Source: Deltaproteobacteria bacterium
GTDB taxonomy: Bacteria; Myxococcota; JADLHZ01
DNA length: 64,000 bases
Assembly: GCA_020848545.1 (NCBI GenBank)
Contig: JADLHZ010000079.1
Coordinates: 1 to 64,000, forward strand
Direction of reading: 5' to 3'
A model generated the notes under the pieces. That model saw only the letters and a program-made list of their open reading frames with translations, did not search any database and was not told where the DNA came from. A program made the translations under genes and the position numbers. Shown here piece by piece: positions 46,401-52,622 of the stretch; within the stretch, counting starts at the first letter, position 1; each line of letters starts with the position of its first letter.

Positions 46401-48514
46401 AGGCGCTGCTTGGCAACGTTGTCTTTGGTCTCGGCGAGCGCGCGCTCGAAGTGCTCTTTGGCACGCTCTGCCGCGTTCTGCTTCGCTTCGTGATCGCCGA
46501 GCGCTTCGGCCACATCGGCGACGGCGATGCGCGCCGCGATGCCTCGCTCCAAGCCGGAGATGACGTCCGGTGAGCGATCGCTCTCGGAGAAGAGCTGCAG
46601 ATAAATGGTGACGGCGTCTGCCTGGCGGCCGAGGCGTTGCTCGTAGAGCTTGGCGAGCTCGCGGCTGTAGAGCTTGTCGGCGTTGAGCGCGACCAGGCGC
46701 ACGAGCGTCATCGACAGATCGGACCAGCGCTGCGTCGCGTGTTGCGCGTGCGCGAGGTGCGCGAGCGTCTCTTTGTCGTTCGGCTCCTTGGCGAGGAGCT
46801 GCTGGCACACTTCGACGAGGCGCGGGCTCGCTGGATCGCGGGTGTGCAGCTCGGCGGCCTCCTTGCGCAGCGCGGCTCGTTGCTCTTCGGGCGACAGCGC
46901 CACCGGCGCCGGCGCCGCGGCGGCCGCACTGCGCGCCTGATCGAGCTCGGCGAGGACCGCCTCGATCCCAGCACGATACTCGCTCGTCGCGTTCCTGCCG
47001 GCCATCACCAGGGCGTGGCGCGTGCGGTCCTTGTCGTCGGCGTTCGTCGTCAGCGCGATCAACGCCTTGGCGCGTTCGGCCGTAGGCCAGGCGGCGAGCG
47101 CCTGAATCTGCGTTTCGTAGGCCTGCGTGCTGTTCTGGACCGAGGCGAAGAGCTTCGCCTGCTCGTCGAGCACGTGCGCGCGCTCGGCGCCTTCGAGCAA
47201 GCGGCCGTGCGCCGACAAGAGCTGCAACAGACCCTGCGCATCGCCGCTGCCGCGCCGTTCGTTCTCGAGCGCGTCGAGGGCGCCGATGTCGCACGGATCG
47301 AGCGCGGCGATCCGTTCGAAGGCGGCGCGCAAGCCGGCGGCGTCGCCAGCGCTCTTGTGGGTCTCGGCGAGCAGCGTGCGCAGGTGCAGCTCGGCGTGCG
47401 GCTCACGCGCGAGCTGCGTCGCTTCGGTGAGCGCCTGCACACGCTGGCCGTTCTGCGAGAGCCCGGCGGTGTAGCGGCGCAGCACGTAGCGATCGTTCGG
47501 ATCGCACTCGAAGGCGGCGCCAAAGAGCTGGGCGGCCTCGGCAGCACCGGCGGCTTGCAGATCTTCGGCGGCCGCCACGAGGAGCCGTGCCGCGCGCGTC
47601 TTGTCCTTCGCCTTGATCTTCAGCGCCGCTGTCTTGAGCGGCTCGAGCGCGGCCGCGACGGTTTGCGTGGCGAGGGCGACGTGGACGAGCAGGCGGAGCG
47701 CGTCGGCTTGCGCCGGCACGAGCAGCAACGCCTTGTCGATCTGGTCGCGCGCGCGCGTCGCGTCCTTTTGGTAGACGAAGAGCAGCTCGGCCATCTGCAC
47801 GTAGTTGGCCGCGGCGCGAGACTTGTCGCGCGTGACGATCGCCTCTTCGCGGAGCGCCTTCAGCTTCGGCTCCACGTCGGCGGCGCTCACGCTGAGCGCG
47901 GCGAGCTTTCCGGCGACGGGGCTGGCGGCGCCGAGGCTCGCGACCCACGCCGCTGCTGCAGCGTGCGCGATCGGATGCGTCGCCGCGAGATCCAAGATCG
48001 CATCGACCTCGAGCTTGAGCTCGCCTTCGATCGCGCCGTTCGCCGCCGCGAGCTTGCAGTGCGCGATCCCGCGCGTCGCGAGGCCGAGCGCACGGCACAC
48101 GCGCAGCGCGGCAATTTGCGATTCGCCGAGGCTGGCGTCGATCTGCAGCGCGCGCTCGTGCATCGCCACCGCGCTGTGCAGATCTTGAATTCGCTCGTAC
48201 GCCTCGCCGAGCGTGGCCAAGCGCGCCGCCCGCAAGTACTGATCCTGCGTGCGTTCGACGAAGCGCTCGCCGAGGGCGCAAAAACGCGCGAGATCGCCGG
48301 CGTTTTCGAGGAGCGTCTGGAGCGCGGAGAACGCGGACTGATTGTCGGGATCGGATTCGAGCGTGCGCCGGAGCTGGAACTCCTGCCGGAGCGCCGCGGT
48401 CTTGGCGCCGTCGCCGTCTGGAGGCACGGCGCCTACCATGTTGGCCTGGCCGCGCGCGGCTGTGTCCGTCTCAGTGGGCATGTCCTCACTCGAAGTCCCG
48501 TGGCGAAACGTCAT
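37466..48514 (-). CDS. Giant TPR protein B (3682 aa) with shared C-terminal tail domain
   Basis: One uninterrupted 11-kb frame. No signal peptide or membrane segment. After an about 60-residue N-terminal lead it is helical repeat throughout (to about residue 3350), in two-TPR super-repeats: 'IG-IYE-KL-N-EKAI-TYRQILDID-AQLPTLQSLERLY-Q--RWRELLEV-EKQ'. The last 324 residues (3359-3682, bases 37466-38440) resemble the end of the 1665-residue TPR protein, including 'YRAALLMSGDLEVAAR' and final 'SEQHFALREALGLAIKG'. Start is ATG 48514; ATG 48481 is possible. It likely builds a very long scaffold. Neighbours (glycan genes on one side, FliK-like on the other) do not settle its job. Confidence 0.85.
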   Translation of the reverse strand: MTFRHGTSSEDMPTETDTAARGQANMVGAVPPDGDGAKTAALRQEFQLRRTLESDPDNQSAFSALQTLLENAGDLARFCALGERFVERTQDQYLRAARLATLGEAYERIQDLHSAVAMHERALQIDASLGESQIAALRVCRALGLATRGIAHCKLAAANGAIEGELKLEVDAILDLAATHPIAHAAAAAWVASLGAASPVAGKLAALSVSAADVEPKLKALREEAIVTRDKSRAAANYVQMAELLFVYQKDATRARDQIDKALLLVPAQADALRLLVHVALATQTVAAALEPLKTAALKIKAKDKTRAARLLVAAAEDLQAAGAAEAAQLFGAAFECDPNDRYVLRRYTAGLSQNGQRVQALTEATQLAREPHAELHLRTLLAETHKSAGDAAGLRAAFERIAALDPCDIGALDALENERRGSGDAQGLLQLLSAHGRLLEGAERAHVLDEQAKLFASVQNSTQAYETQIQALAAWPTAERAKALIALTTNADDKDRTRHALVMAGRNATSEYRAGIEAVLAELDQARSAAAAAPAPVALSPEEQRAALRKEAAELHTRDPASPRLVEVCQQLLAKEPNDKETLAHLAHAQHATQRWSDLSMTLVRLVALNADKLYSRELAKLYEQRLGRQADAVTIYLQLFSESDRSPDVISGLERGIAARIAVADVAEALGDHEAKQNAAERAKEHFERALAETKDNVAKQRLTLKLANVERDGLRRGDAAIGRLAEAFRLAPEDRAIFEQLVASAQAANAHDVMQATLEAVIASLPNGTWKATVSLALADSYKRMSNGTQAARALLAAYVAEAASIPNTTELECTLVDYGLYDELDAFYDARVERAATGDKAELLFRAIELRIKHSRDPEKTRNHIASYFALRPADPKGVQALAQPWRPLYSPNELTRLAEEQLSVAQEPESRGHLQLLLGDLCEQADHQKAVTYLKGALDTPRGKDAVAILKTFGPDPFAAAALLPFAEKSGDDDESMRCHSILANEAKGMERGAHMRALLALWQKKKDDVGTWHAAKEAFIAEGGADPELEAQLIQLSRLLGKSAELIDVLRQAQKSAGTERAKALSLRIASTLEMENQVTDDSTIEAWRQAVAADPNNLEALGSLERALRGAGRLRDLVEVLRLRQAAEPARRVELGIELANMFAGPLQDPSQAVAEYYQAAELSPTDPRPYRGLTDLHLANRQFTEGKDTLLKELERTPDSPDRKTRLVLLARVYFEGLQDVDGATNALMDVLKAEPTHQEATALVEQVMQIVSPETQARLAEVLEPAYLAQNNFPKMALAREMRINHTPDPAKKRELMVDAAKLHETRGNDPATALSLLGQAFRLDPRDERVRADLERLAAKANNIEALAGEYEAALQGLSEQDSGPKIAIHRRLAEIYEKQLKRPNEAVTHLKAAADLAGGDTQSLDQMARLLRSQDKPQELAEVIAKQVSLMGDAQKDQRVRLLQELADLRLNKLNDKDGAVQAFQQIVTHDPKHQKALEALDKLLTELDRKQDLYGVLMLRKEVAGASDLGVDINVRLGDLTKDRPSEALIFYKTALQRRPQNAPALAALEALLDQPDVQMDVAAILEPLYTAKQDYARLAKVLEVRLSRAQQLAEKKGLMRRIGDIYENRLSMKDKAFQMSLRAMREDPADMGIRMWLEKLAQETSSFRDLADAYVEQASKAEAALALQFHRRAATLYYEKVNDPHKAIDEFKEVLAKDAKDVAGHTALEKLYGQTEQKREQSEVLLKLVDLTSGNERKLEMLLNVARLQEAIGEYQLSLETRRRIMTLAPEDPTNFDEMGSLYEHLGKPEEYVKALDTEIARIAEKRSPEARARRLDLLFRKGVTLETTLQDKQEAAKIFDLVLKEEPNHEKTINHLEERVKAGDAALAAVALERVYQQSGDWRKFIDVLEAQLGSTTDAQARKALLIKVAQTYQTKLNVKDMAFLALSRAFGEDSGDAEIRAELERLADENKNHEELVELYASEIDAITDPILKLQLTSKIADIYHQRLASTDKAVEWYRKVLSHDAQNPAALKALDKIYNETESWSALTEIIDTEVAVAEQDAEKVELLVRLAAAWGDKLFEPDAAIRALEQARGLAPNDLRVLGSLEKYFREAKAFDELAKVLRELDALHQAAPQPNIPEQVRLRAELAKTLKDHLRDPGGAVDAWQSALKLESANVEAIEALDALLRELGRFQELADMLQIAIDTTKDDALRIEYNRRQAEVMADHLGNTDVAVQRWNSVLTAEPKRVDALRALIGLHGKRNEFAEQAEMAKRLIPLVPPSEGKAVRFVRMEALSHIESALQDAVFIGREILSAAPHTPEELAKLADLFEATKAFEDAAKAVDRSVELQATPELRLKALRRSADIYLDRLNRPTAAVPSYEKILELNPTDKGAFDQVRKILRTAREWRRLVATDEGFVAQYTGDGRLELLEEIRDIHDKELGQKDLAFIASCRVFREAPIESASLAAERLAGETEGWEELCAVYEDVLEEIEDARVKIEVQRRLGRLYSERMNELGAAEEIYERLLDLAPGDADALDRLVEIRSKQGRTEDQISALENKFSHAPDIDAKKSILRQIASVWDSLAQDVEKAIATHQRILDLDPSDKIAIDNLSSLYERENRFDALIGILTRAIDLASDKKATVPLREKIGALYEGKLDNVEKAIETYRQILDIDAAQLPTLQSLERLYTQLTRWRELLEVFEKQIAVVPENEEKVKLFTKAAAVFEEHFEDKKNALVCYDNILALDQNNLSAIKHEERLLRDTKEWEKLIQVLQHHASLLGDPTEIVKLYIQIGEIFYKNMARVDKAEEYFNAARAMDPNATDALNALGKLYERSGNWFQSLEMLQKEAEAAKDSPQAVDLYYRMGKINENMLMDSSAAKGCYQRALEINSKYVPALAALKDIASGDKDWDNYVQYMVEEAEATEDSELKTELFYECGKFFAEKKDDQESAMRYYSKALEFTPDYAEAARPLADIYFRREDWANAERVLEVVVNKLDPKADMKELGQKLYRLGYLADKQTKQEVALERYERAYDVDPSYLPTLEGLGHAYLRFEKWEQALKAFNAILVNRDSLTNAEVVDLFAQTGDLLLKTKQPEKAKKQFEKALELDPQHPASLKNLSKVQEELGDFEGAYDALHRYIDLATPDERAKILLSLAQLSRERLNDPYRAIDALLEAQKAEPNNVDVLEALVQLYTDTKQVPKIAELSEQLVGLLKDDKKKVLFAMRLGDLYQKDIKDLNRSLKYYNAALDADPAQAAAFEAIEKMLGDLQQWKMLEENYRAMIARLPATARKAKAALFRTLAELYKQVLKEQDNATTAYEVVVKLDPGNQQDALTLAALYGEKPELRPKAIGMQQEIMRNAQNPVLALHELRKLYQADKKFDKVYCVCQALLYLKSANDEEKKIFEYLKKGVPAKAQKPLTEAIVKEHLLHPNLKGGIGDLAAGLYKSAPDMFTKTAKDLDLKKKDLIDVKSSQLFFVNILKYVQGALAAPMVDVYRRSGSMQELELVNARPPAVAAGEENPVFKESSHKILCYHIARNLTFARPELFLARIYPGDQLRDLLAAFVAMFNPKAGTLGNQAEVTAWVEVLQQIPEASLRRIKDLAIGAYNDMKAGLLKIFAEAAEHTAYRAALLMSGDLEVAARATAEAADGAARVAPQERVKELVLFSVSEQHFALREALGLAIKG

Positions 48515-48564
48515 TCCAAGCGAAATTCGCGCGAAAAATCGCGGTCGTTTCGCCAGCCGAAGTT

Positions 48565-48576
48565 TTACCCGGGTAA
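48565..48576. promoter_or_regulatory. TTACCCGGGTAA palindrome upstream of the giant TPR gene
   Basis: Perfect 12-base palindrome, 51 bases upstream of the 48514 start, in the 121-base gap between two minus-strand genes. AT-rich bases flank it (48589-48595, AATTAAA), so a promoter with operator is plausible. Confidence 0.4.
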
Positions 48577-48635
48577 TCGGGGGGCCACAATTAAACTGCG
48601 CCTAAGTAGACACGGTGCGTCGTGGCCGTAGCGAT

Positions 48636-49271
48636 CTACTTTTTCACGATCACCGGTGGCGCCTCGTTCGGATCCGGCTCCCGCTCGTAGCGCACGCGCA
48701 GCACTTTCAACCCGCGCGAGCCCAAGTGGGCGACGAGATCGCGTTCGTAGCCTTGCAGGAGGCGTCGCGTGTTCGGGTCCTCGGTGTAAAACGCGATCTC
48801 GAGGCCGCGGGGCGCGAGCATGACGTCGACGCTGAGGTCGCTCATCACGTTGGCGTCGACGTCGGCGCGAAACGCGAGATCGCCGTCTTTGCTCGCGGTG
48901 ATGAGCAAGGTTTGCACCGTCTTCTCGATCAGCTGCTGGAATTTTCTCTGCGCCGTCATGCCCTTCGTCTGCGTGACCATGCGCGCCGCGAGCTTCTTCG
49001 CCGCCGTGTCTTTCGCCGCCGGCCGCGCGAGCGCCCGCCGCGTCGTGTCGGCGCGGATCATCGCCGTCTCTTGCACGATCGGCGCGCCGCGAAACGCCGG
49101 CACCGCCTCGCCCACGATCGCCGGCAGCACGCTGCCCGCGCGCGCTTCGAGGGCAGGGTAGCGGCGGCGGCCGCTGCGTTTTTCTGGCGGGTGATCGCCG
49201 TCATCGATCAGCGCAGAGCGGGCGGCGTCCAAGATCGCCGCCGCGTGTGTCGGATGTCGTTCCTCGCTCAC
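48636..49271 (-). CDS. FliK/SctP-like C-terminal domain protein
   Basis: 211 residues from GTG 49271; an upstream frame to 49337 would overlap the divergent gene. The first 110 residues are Arg/Ala-rich and unlike known domains. The C-terminal 90 ('DLAFRADVDANVMSDLSVDVML', then 'EIAFYTEDPNTRRLLQGYERD' and 'HLGSRGLKVLRVRYE') follow the strand-helix pattern of the FliK hook-length/T3S4 switch domain, where 'LSVDVML-P-GLEI-F' matches the family core. That domain controls substrate switching in flagellar and type III export. No other export genes flank it, so the assignment rests on pattern only. Confidence 0.45.
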   Translation of the reverse strand: MSEERHPTHAAAILDAARSALIDDGDHPPEKRSGRRRYPALEARAGSVLPAIVGEAVPAFRGAPIVQETAMIRADTTRRALARPAAKDTAAKKLAARMVTQTKGMTAQRKFQQLIEKTVQTLLITASKDGDLAFRADVDANVMSDLSVDVMLAPRGLEIAFYTEDPNTRRLLQGYERDLVAHLGSRGLKVLRVRYEREPDPNEAPPVIVKK

Positions 49272-49300
49272 AGCGAAAATATGCCATACTCCACGGCGCC

Positions 49301-49867
49301 ATGGCCTACGACTTCGTCGCAGCCTTTCGTAGCGCACGGGAAACGAACACGCACAGCGATGGCGACCGTCGCGGCGTGATCACGGTGCCGGAAGCACGCG
49401 CGATCATCGTGGCGGCGCAGTCCGAAGGCGCGACCGGCGCACAGATCACGGACGCGTTCGAGAATCTGCGCACCGAAGGGCGACGCTTGCTGGCGGCGTC
49501 GACGCTCGTCTTGCATCCGCCGGATCGCACGCAAGTGGCGAGCGGCCACGGTTCCCGCGGCGACGCGCGGCTGAACTTCGATTGCTTCGCCGGCAACTTG
49601 ATCATCCGAGTGCGTGCCGGCGATCGCACGTCGCGCGGACTCTTGTTCGACGCCGCGCTCGCGAGCACCTATCAAATGGCGTCCGATACGACGAGGCGCG
49701 CCGAGCAGCTGAGGGCGCTCTACAGCGATCATCCGGAGCTGCGGGGTTATCGCGACATGTTCGTCGAGCAGAAGTATCCGGCAGAGGGTGTGCCCCAGCA
49801 TGGGAGCGCGGACGGGGTCGATCGCATTTCCTTCGAGCTGCCGGAGTCGGTGCTCGCGCCGCGCTGA
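49301..49867 (+). CDS. Hypothetical protein with degenerate EF-hand loop
   Basis: 188 residues, ATG 49301, 29 bases from the divergent gene's start. Residues about 20-31, 'DGDRRGVITVPE', fit an EF-hand loop (D1, D3, G6, I8, E12) except that position 5 is Arg instead of Asp/Asn. The next region is mixed alpha/beta, ending acidic. No signal peptide or membrane helix. I do not recognise the family. A REP-like motif follows the gene. Confidence 0.6.
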   Translation: MAYDFVAAFRSARETNTHSDGDRRGVITVPEARAIIVAAQSEGATGAQITDAFENLRTEGRRLLAASTLVLHPPDRTQVASGHGSRGDARLNFDCFAGNLIIRVRAGDRTSRGLLFDAALASTYQMASDTTRRAEQLRALYSDHPELRGYRDMFVEQKYPAEGVPQHGSADGVDRISFELPESVLAPR

Positions 49868-49878
49868 TCGGGCGGAAT

Positions 49879-49901
49879 CGAAAAGGGACCGGGGAGCGTT
49901 A
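49879..49901 (+). repeat. REP-like motif, full-length copy
   Basis: AAAAGGGACCGGGGAGCGTT plus CG before and A after. It lies between two convergent genes, and its terminal TTA supplies the stop codon of the EF-hand lipoprotein on the minus strand. Confidence 0.75.
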
Positions 49902-50744
49902 CGGGTTCTGCGCTTCCAAGTACGCCTTGAGCTCGGCCTCGGTGACCTTGCCGTCGGCGTTCGCGTCGGCGTTCACGACGATCTTCGTCCAGTACGGCTC
50001 CGGCACTTCGCTCGCGTCGAGCGCGCCGTCATTGTTCTTGTCGAATTTTTCGAAGTACGCGTGCGCGCTCGGGCGGTGCTCGCCGCCGTGATCGTCATCC
50101 TTGTCGCCGCTCGCGCCCGTGGCGCCAGTCGTGCCGGTGGGACCGGTCTTGCCGCTCGGCCCTTCGCACTCGTCGTCGTTTTCGTCGTCGTCGTCTTTGT
50201 CGCCAGCGTCGCCCTTCTCGTCGTCGTCGTCGTCGCACACGTCGCGACCGTGTTCTTGTTGCTTACCCTTGAAGACGCCTGCCGCGACCGCGGCGTCGAA
50301 CTCGGCCTCGGTGACCTTGTCGTCTTTGTCGGTGTCTGCCGCCGAAATGCGATCCCACTTCTTCCCGGCTTCCGCCTTCGTGATGGCGCCATCTTTGTCC
50401 TTGTCGAGGTGGCGGCACTGGTTGTTCGGGCCCTTCGGCCGCTTCTTGTCGTCGTCCTTGTGCGGGCGCTTGACCGTGCCGTTCAACACGCCGGCCAGCA
50501 GCTCGTCGAAGGTGACGAAGCCGTCCTTGTCCGCGTCAGCCGGCGCGATGATCGCCCAGATCTCGGCCGACACTTCCGACGCGTCGATCTTGCCGTCGCC
50601 GTTCTTGTCGAACTTTCCGAAGCTGGCTTGCGACGGGTTCTGGGTCAGCGCCTCGAGGTCGCTGCCGGTGGGCGTCGCGGTCGGGCTGCCGCAGGCGACG
50701 GTGAGAGCAAGGCCAAGGATACTCGAGTAAGTCATGGATTTCAT
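49899..50744 (-). CDS. Six-EF-hand lipoprotein with acidic and collagen-like segments
   Basis: 281 residues. Lipobox VA-Cys18, so surface or periplasm anchored. Six EF-hand loops: residues 46-57, 70-81, 114-125, 137-148 (Asp instead of Gly at position 6), 235-246 and 260-271. Between pairs 2 and 3 lies an acidic region (171-193) and six G-x-(T/S) triplets (195-212) like bacterial collagen. EF-hands bind calcium and collagen-like runs form rods; together they suggest a calcium-responsive surface or matrix protein. GGAGGA lies just before the ATG. Its stop codon comes from the REP-like motif. It is divergent from the ECF cluster across 102 bases. Confidence 0.88.
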   Translation of the reverse strand: MKSMTYSSILGLALTVACGSPTATPTGSDLEALTQNPSQASFGKFDKNGDGKIDASEVSAEIWAIIAPADADKDGFVTFDELLAGVLNGTVKRPHKDDDKKRPKGPNNQCRHLDKDKDGAITKAEAGKKWDRISAADTDKDDKVTEAEFDAAVAAGVFKGKQQEHGRDVCDDDDDEKGDAGDKDDDDENDDECEGPSGKTGPTGTTGATGASGDKDDDHGGEHRPSAHAYFEKFDKNNDGALDASEVPEPYWTKIVVNADANADGKVTEAELKAYLEAQNP

Positions 50745-50821
50745 TTGTCATTCCTCCATGCAAGCGCACGGTGATGTGGGCATGCGGGGGAGTGAGACCG
50801 ACACTCTACAAATTTTCGACA

Positions 50822-50834
50822 CGAAATCATTTCG
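50822..50834. promoter_or_regulatory. CGAAAT-C-ATTTCG palindrome before the ECF cluster
   Basis: Perfect 13-base palindrome, 12 bases upstream of the ATG at 50847, in AT-rich DNA between the EF-hand lipoprotein gene and the ECF cluster. It is well placed to be an operator for either side. Confidence 0.45.
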
Positions 50835-50846
50835 CTCGACACGCCC

Positions 50847-51920
50847 ATGGCCGCCGTGTTCGGTCCCTATCCGATGTTCCCCCCGCTCTTCGTGACGATC
50901 GCGCTCGGCACCGTGCAGACACCGCTCGTCGAGCTCGCGTGCCTCAAGACGGAGGGCGGCCGCATCGATTGCGCTCGCCTTGCCGAGAAGCTCGCGATCT
51001 ACGGCGGGACCTACACCGTCTCAGTCGTCGCTGCGGAGAATGGTGAGACCAGTGAGGACGCCGTTTTTCGCGTGACCCTGCTCGAGCGCGGCGCCGAGTG
51101 CCTCATCGAGACCATCGCGCTGCTCGACAAAGCTGCGGCGCCGCGCACGGCGACCTTCGTGTGCGACGAAGCGCACGAGCCGGAGCGCCCGCTCGCGTTG
51201 CACATCAAAGGAGAGCTCGACGGTGGTTTCGAAGAGACGTTGCGCACGCTGCGGGGCGGGGCGCGCCGTTTGCGGCAAGTCGAAAGTCCGCTCGCCCGCA
51301 AACAACGCGAGCCAGGCATCCGCGAGAAGTCCGAGAAAGCTGCCCCGTTGCCAACGCCCGAACCGGAGCCGGCGCCAGCGGCGGACGCCTTCGCGTCGAG
51401 CCTCGCGGCAGGCGAGACCGCTGCGTCAGCGCTGCGCGTGGGATTGACTCTGGGAGGGGCGCTCACCGGTTTTTCGGCGCTGGTCTCGGGTGGCTTCGGC
51501 TTGGCGATCGTCGGGCAGTTTCGGGTGCCCGTGCAGATCGGCGTCGGCGTGCGCCTCGGCTTTCGACCTCCGCTGGCGACCGCATCCGGGGCGCTCGCCA
51601 GCACGTGGATCGAACCGTTTGTGCGCGCCGGCTACTGCTTTGATCCGCACACCCGCGTGGCGCTTTGCGTCAGCGCCGCCGGCGAAGCCGTCCTCGCGCT
51701 CTTGCGCCTTTCCGGCTCCGGCACGATCTTGGTCGCCACGGGCGCGGCCGGCGCGGATCTGCGCGTCAGCTACGCACTGCACCCGCGGGTCGGAATTTAC
51801 CTCGACGGGCGCGTCCTCGCGGCGTTCCATCGCCCGGAATTCGTCTCGGGTGACGTCACCCTTTTCGCTTTGCCGCCGATAGTTTGGGGGAGCGAGGTGG
51901 GCCTTGCGCTTTGGTTCTGA
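50847..51920 (+). CDS. Unknown exported protein with barrel-like C-terminus, first gene of ECF cluster
   Basis: 357 residues. A weak signal-like N-terminus ('FPPLFVTIALGTVQT') is followed by a 120-residue soluble domain with several Cys, a charged Pro/Glu linker (about 150-190), and about 165 C-terminal residues of alternating strands ('FGLAIVGQFRVPVQIGVGVR', 'VRAGYCFDPHTRVALCVS', 'RVSYALHPRVGIYLDGRV') ending in Phe, as outer-membrane barrels do. It lies 36 bases before the ECF sigma gene, with a 15-base tandem repeat at the junction. It may be a sensor or target of that circuit; family unknown. Confidence 0.6.
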   Translation: MAAVFGPYPMFPPLFVTIALGTVQTPLVELACLKTEGGRIDCARLAEKLAIYGGTYTVSVVAAENGETSEDAVFRVTLLERGAECLIETIALLDKAAAPRTATFVCDEAHEPERPLALHIKGELDGGFEETLRTLRGGARRLRQVESPLARKQREPGIREKSEKAAPLPTPEPEPAPAADAFASSLAAGETAASALRVGLTLGGALTGFSALVSGGFGLAIVGQFRVPVQIGVGVRLGFRPPLATASGALASTWIEPFVRAGYCFDPHTRVALCVSAAGEAVLALLRLSGSGTILVATGAAGADLRVSYALHPRVGIYLDGRVLAAFHRPEFVSGDVTLFALPPIVWGSEVGLALWF

Positions 51921-51950
51921 CGCTTCAGGTTCTGACGCTTCAGGTTCTGA
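51913..51950 (+). repeat. 15-base tandem repeat, 2.5 copies
   Basis: Unit GGTTCTGACGCTTCA at 51913 and 51928, then a half copy to 51950. The first copy spans the TGA stop of the barrel-like gene, and the array ends seven bases before the ECF sigma start. Confidence 0.85.
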
Positions 51951-51956
51951 GATCAA

Positions 51957-52622
51957 ATGTCGAATTTCCGACGGAGCCCGGGACTGATGGCCCGCATGGT
52001 CTTGCACGCCGTCCCGACCGGCACGCACACTCGAGGGAGCGACGATGACTACCCGTGGTCAGAGCTCGTGCGTGCCTCCGCCTCAGGGGACGAACGTGCG
52101 CGGCGCGTGCTCGTGGAGCGAACCTTGCCAATGGTGCACAGAATGATGAGCCGTTTGGTCGGGCGCCGCGCTGATCACGACGACCTCGTGCAGACGGTGT
52201 ATGCGCGCTGCTTCCGGTCGCTGCAGACCTTTCGCGGCGACGCCAAGTTCACGACCTGGCTCGGCTCCATCTGCGTCAACGTCGCCTCGACCTACTGGCA
52301 GCAGAGGAAGAACCACGCGAGCACGGATGATGTGCCGGAGCTGATGCTCGTCGACGGCAAGAGCCCCGAGGCCCAGATCGCCGCTCGCGCCGGCCTGCGC
52401 ATCGTGGCGCGGCTGCTCTCCGAGATGACGCCGGCGCTGCGCTCAGCGTTCGTCCTTCACGTGCTCGAAGGGCACGACATCGACACCGTCGCCGCGATGA
52501 GTGGGACGAGCGTAGGCGCGACCTACAAGGCGGTCGAGCGCGCGCGCCAGCAGCTCGAAGCGCAAGCAGCGAAGCACCCGGATCTGGCGCGTTTCCTCAG
52601 CGAAGGGAGCGTGCGCTCATGA
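51957..52622 (+). CDS. ECF-type RNA polymerase sigma factor
   Basis: 221 residues from ATG 51957 (ATG 51987 also possible). Region 2: 'DERARRVLVERTLPMVHRMM', 'DDLVQTVYARCFRSLQTFRG', 'FTTWLGSICVNVASTYWQQR'. Region 4: 'MTPALRSAFVLHVLEGHDID', 'VAAMSGTSVGATYKAVERAR', a -35-binding helix-turn-helix. It directs transcription of an envelope regulon, presumably including its own cluster. The stop overlaps the anti-sigma gene by four bases (ATGA). Confidence 0.93.
   Translation: MSNFRRSPGLMARMVLHAVPTGTHTRGSDDDYPWSELVRASASGDERARRVLVERTLPMVHRMMSRLVGRRADHDDLVQTVYARCFRSLQTFRGDAKFTTWLGSICVNVASTYWQQRKNHASTDDVPELMLVDGKSPEAQIAARAGLRIVARLLSEMTPALRSAFVLHVLEGHDIDTVAAMSGTSVGATYKAVERARQQLEAQAAKHPDLARFLSEGSVRS

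Noticed and set aside
38072-48631. Long plus-strand frames opposite the 3682-residue TPR gene (872, 1392 and 664 residues)
   Set aside because: They mirror the repeat periodicity of the real gene, consist of Arg/Leu/Val/Glu low complexity and lack domain signatures.
50160-50250. Trinucleotide (CGT/TCG) runs as a microsatellite
   Set aside because: They encode the Asp-rich stretch of the EF-hand lipoprotein and are interrupted; protein composition explains them.
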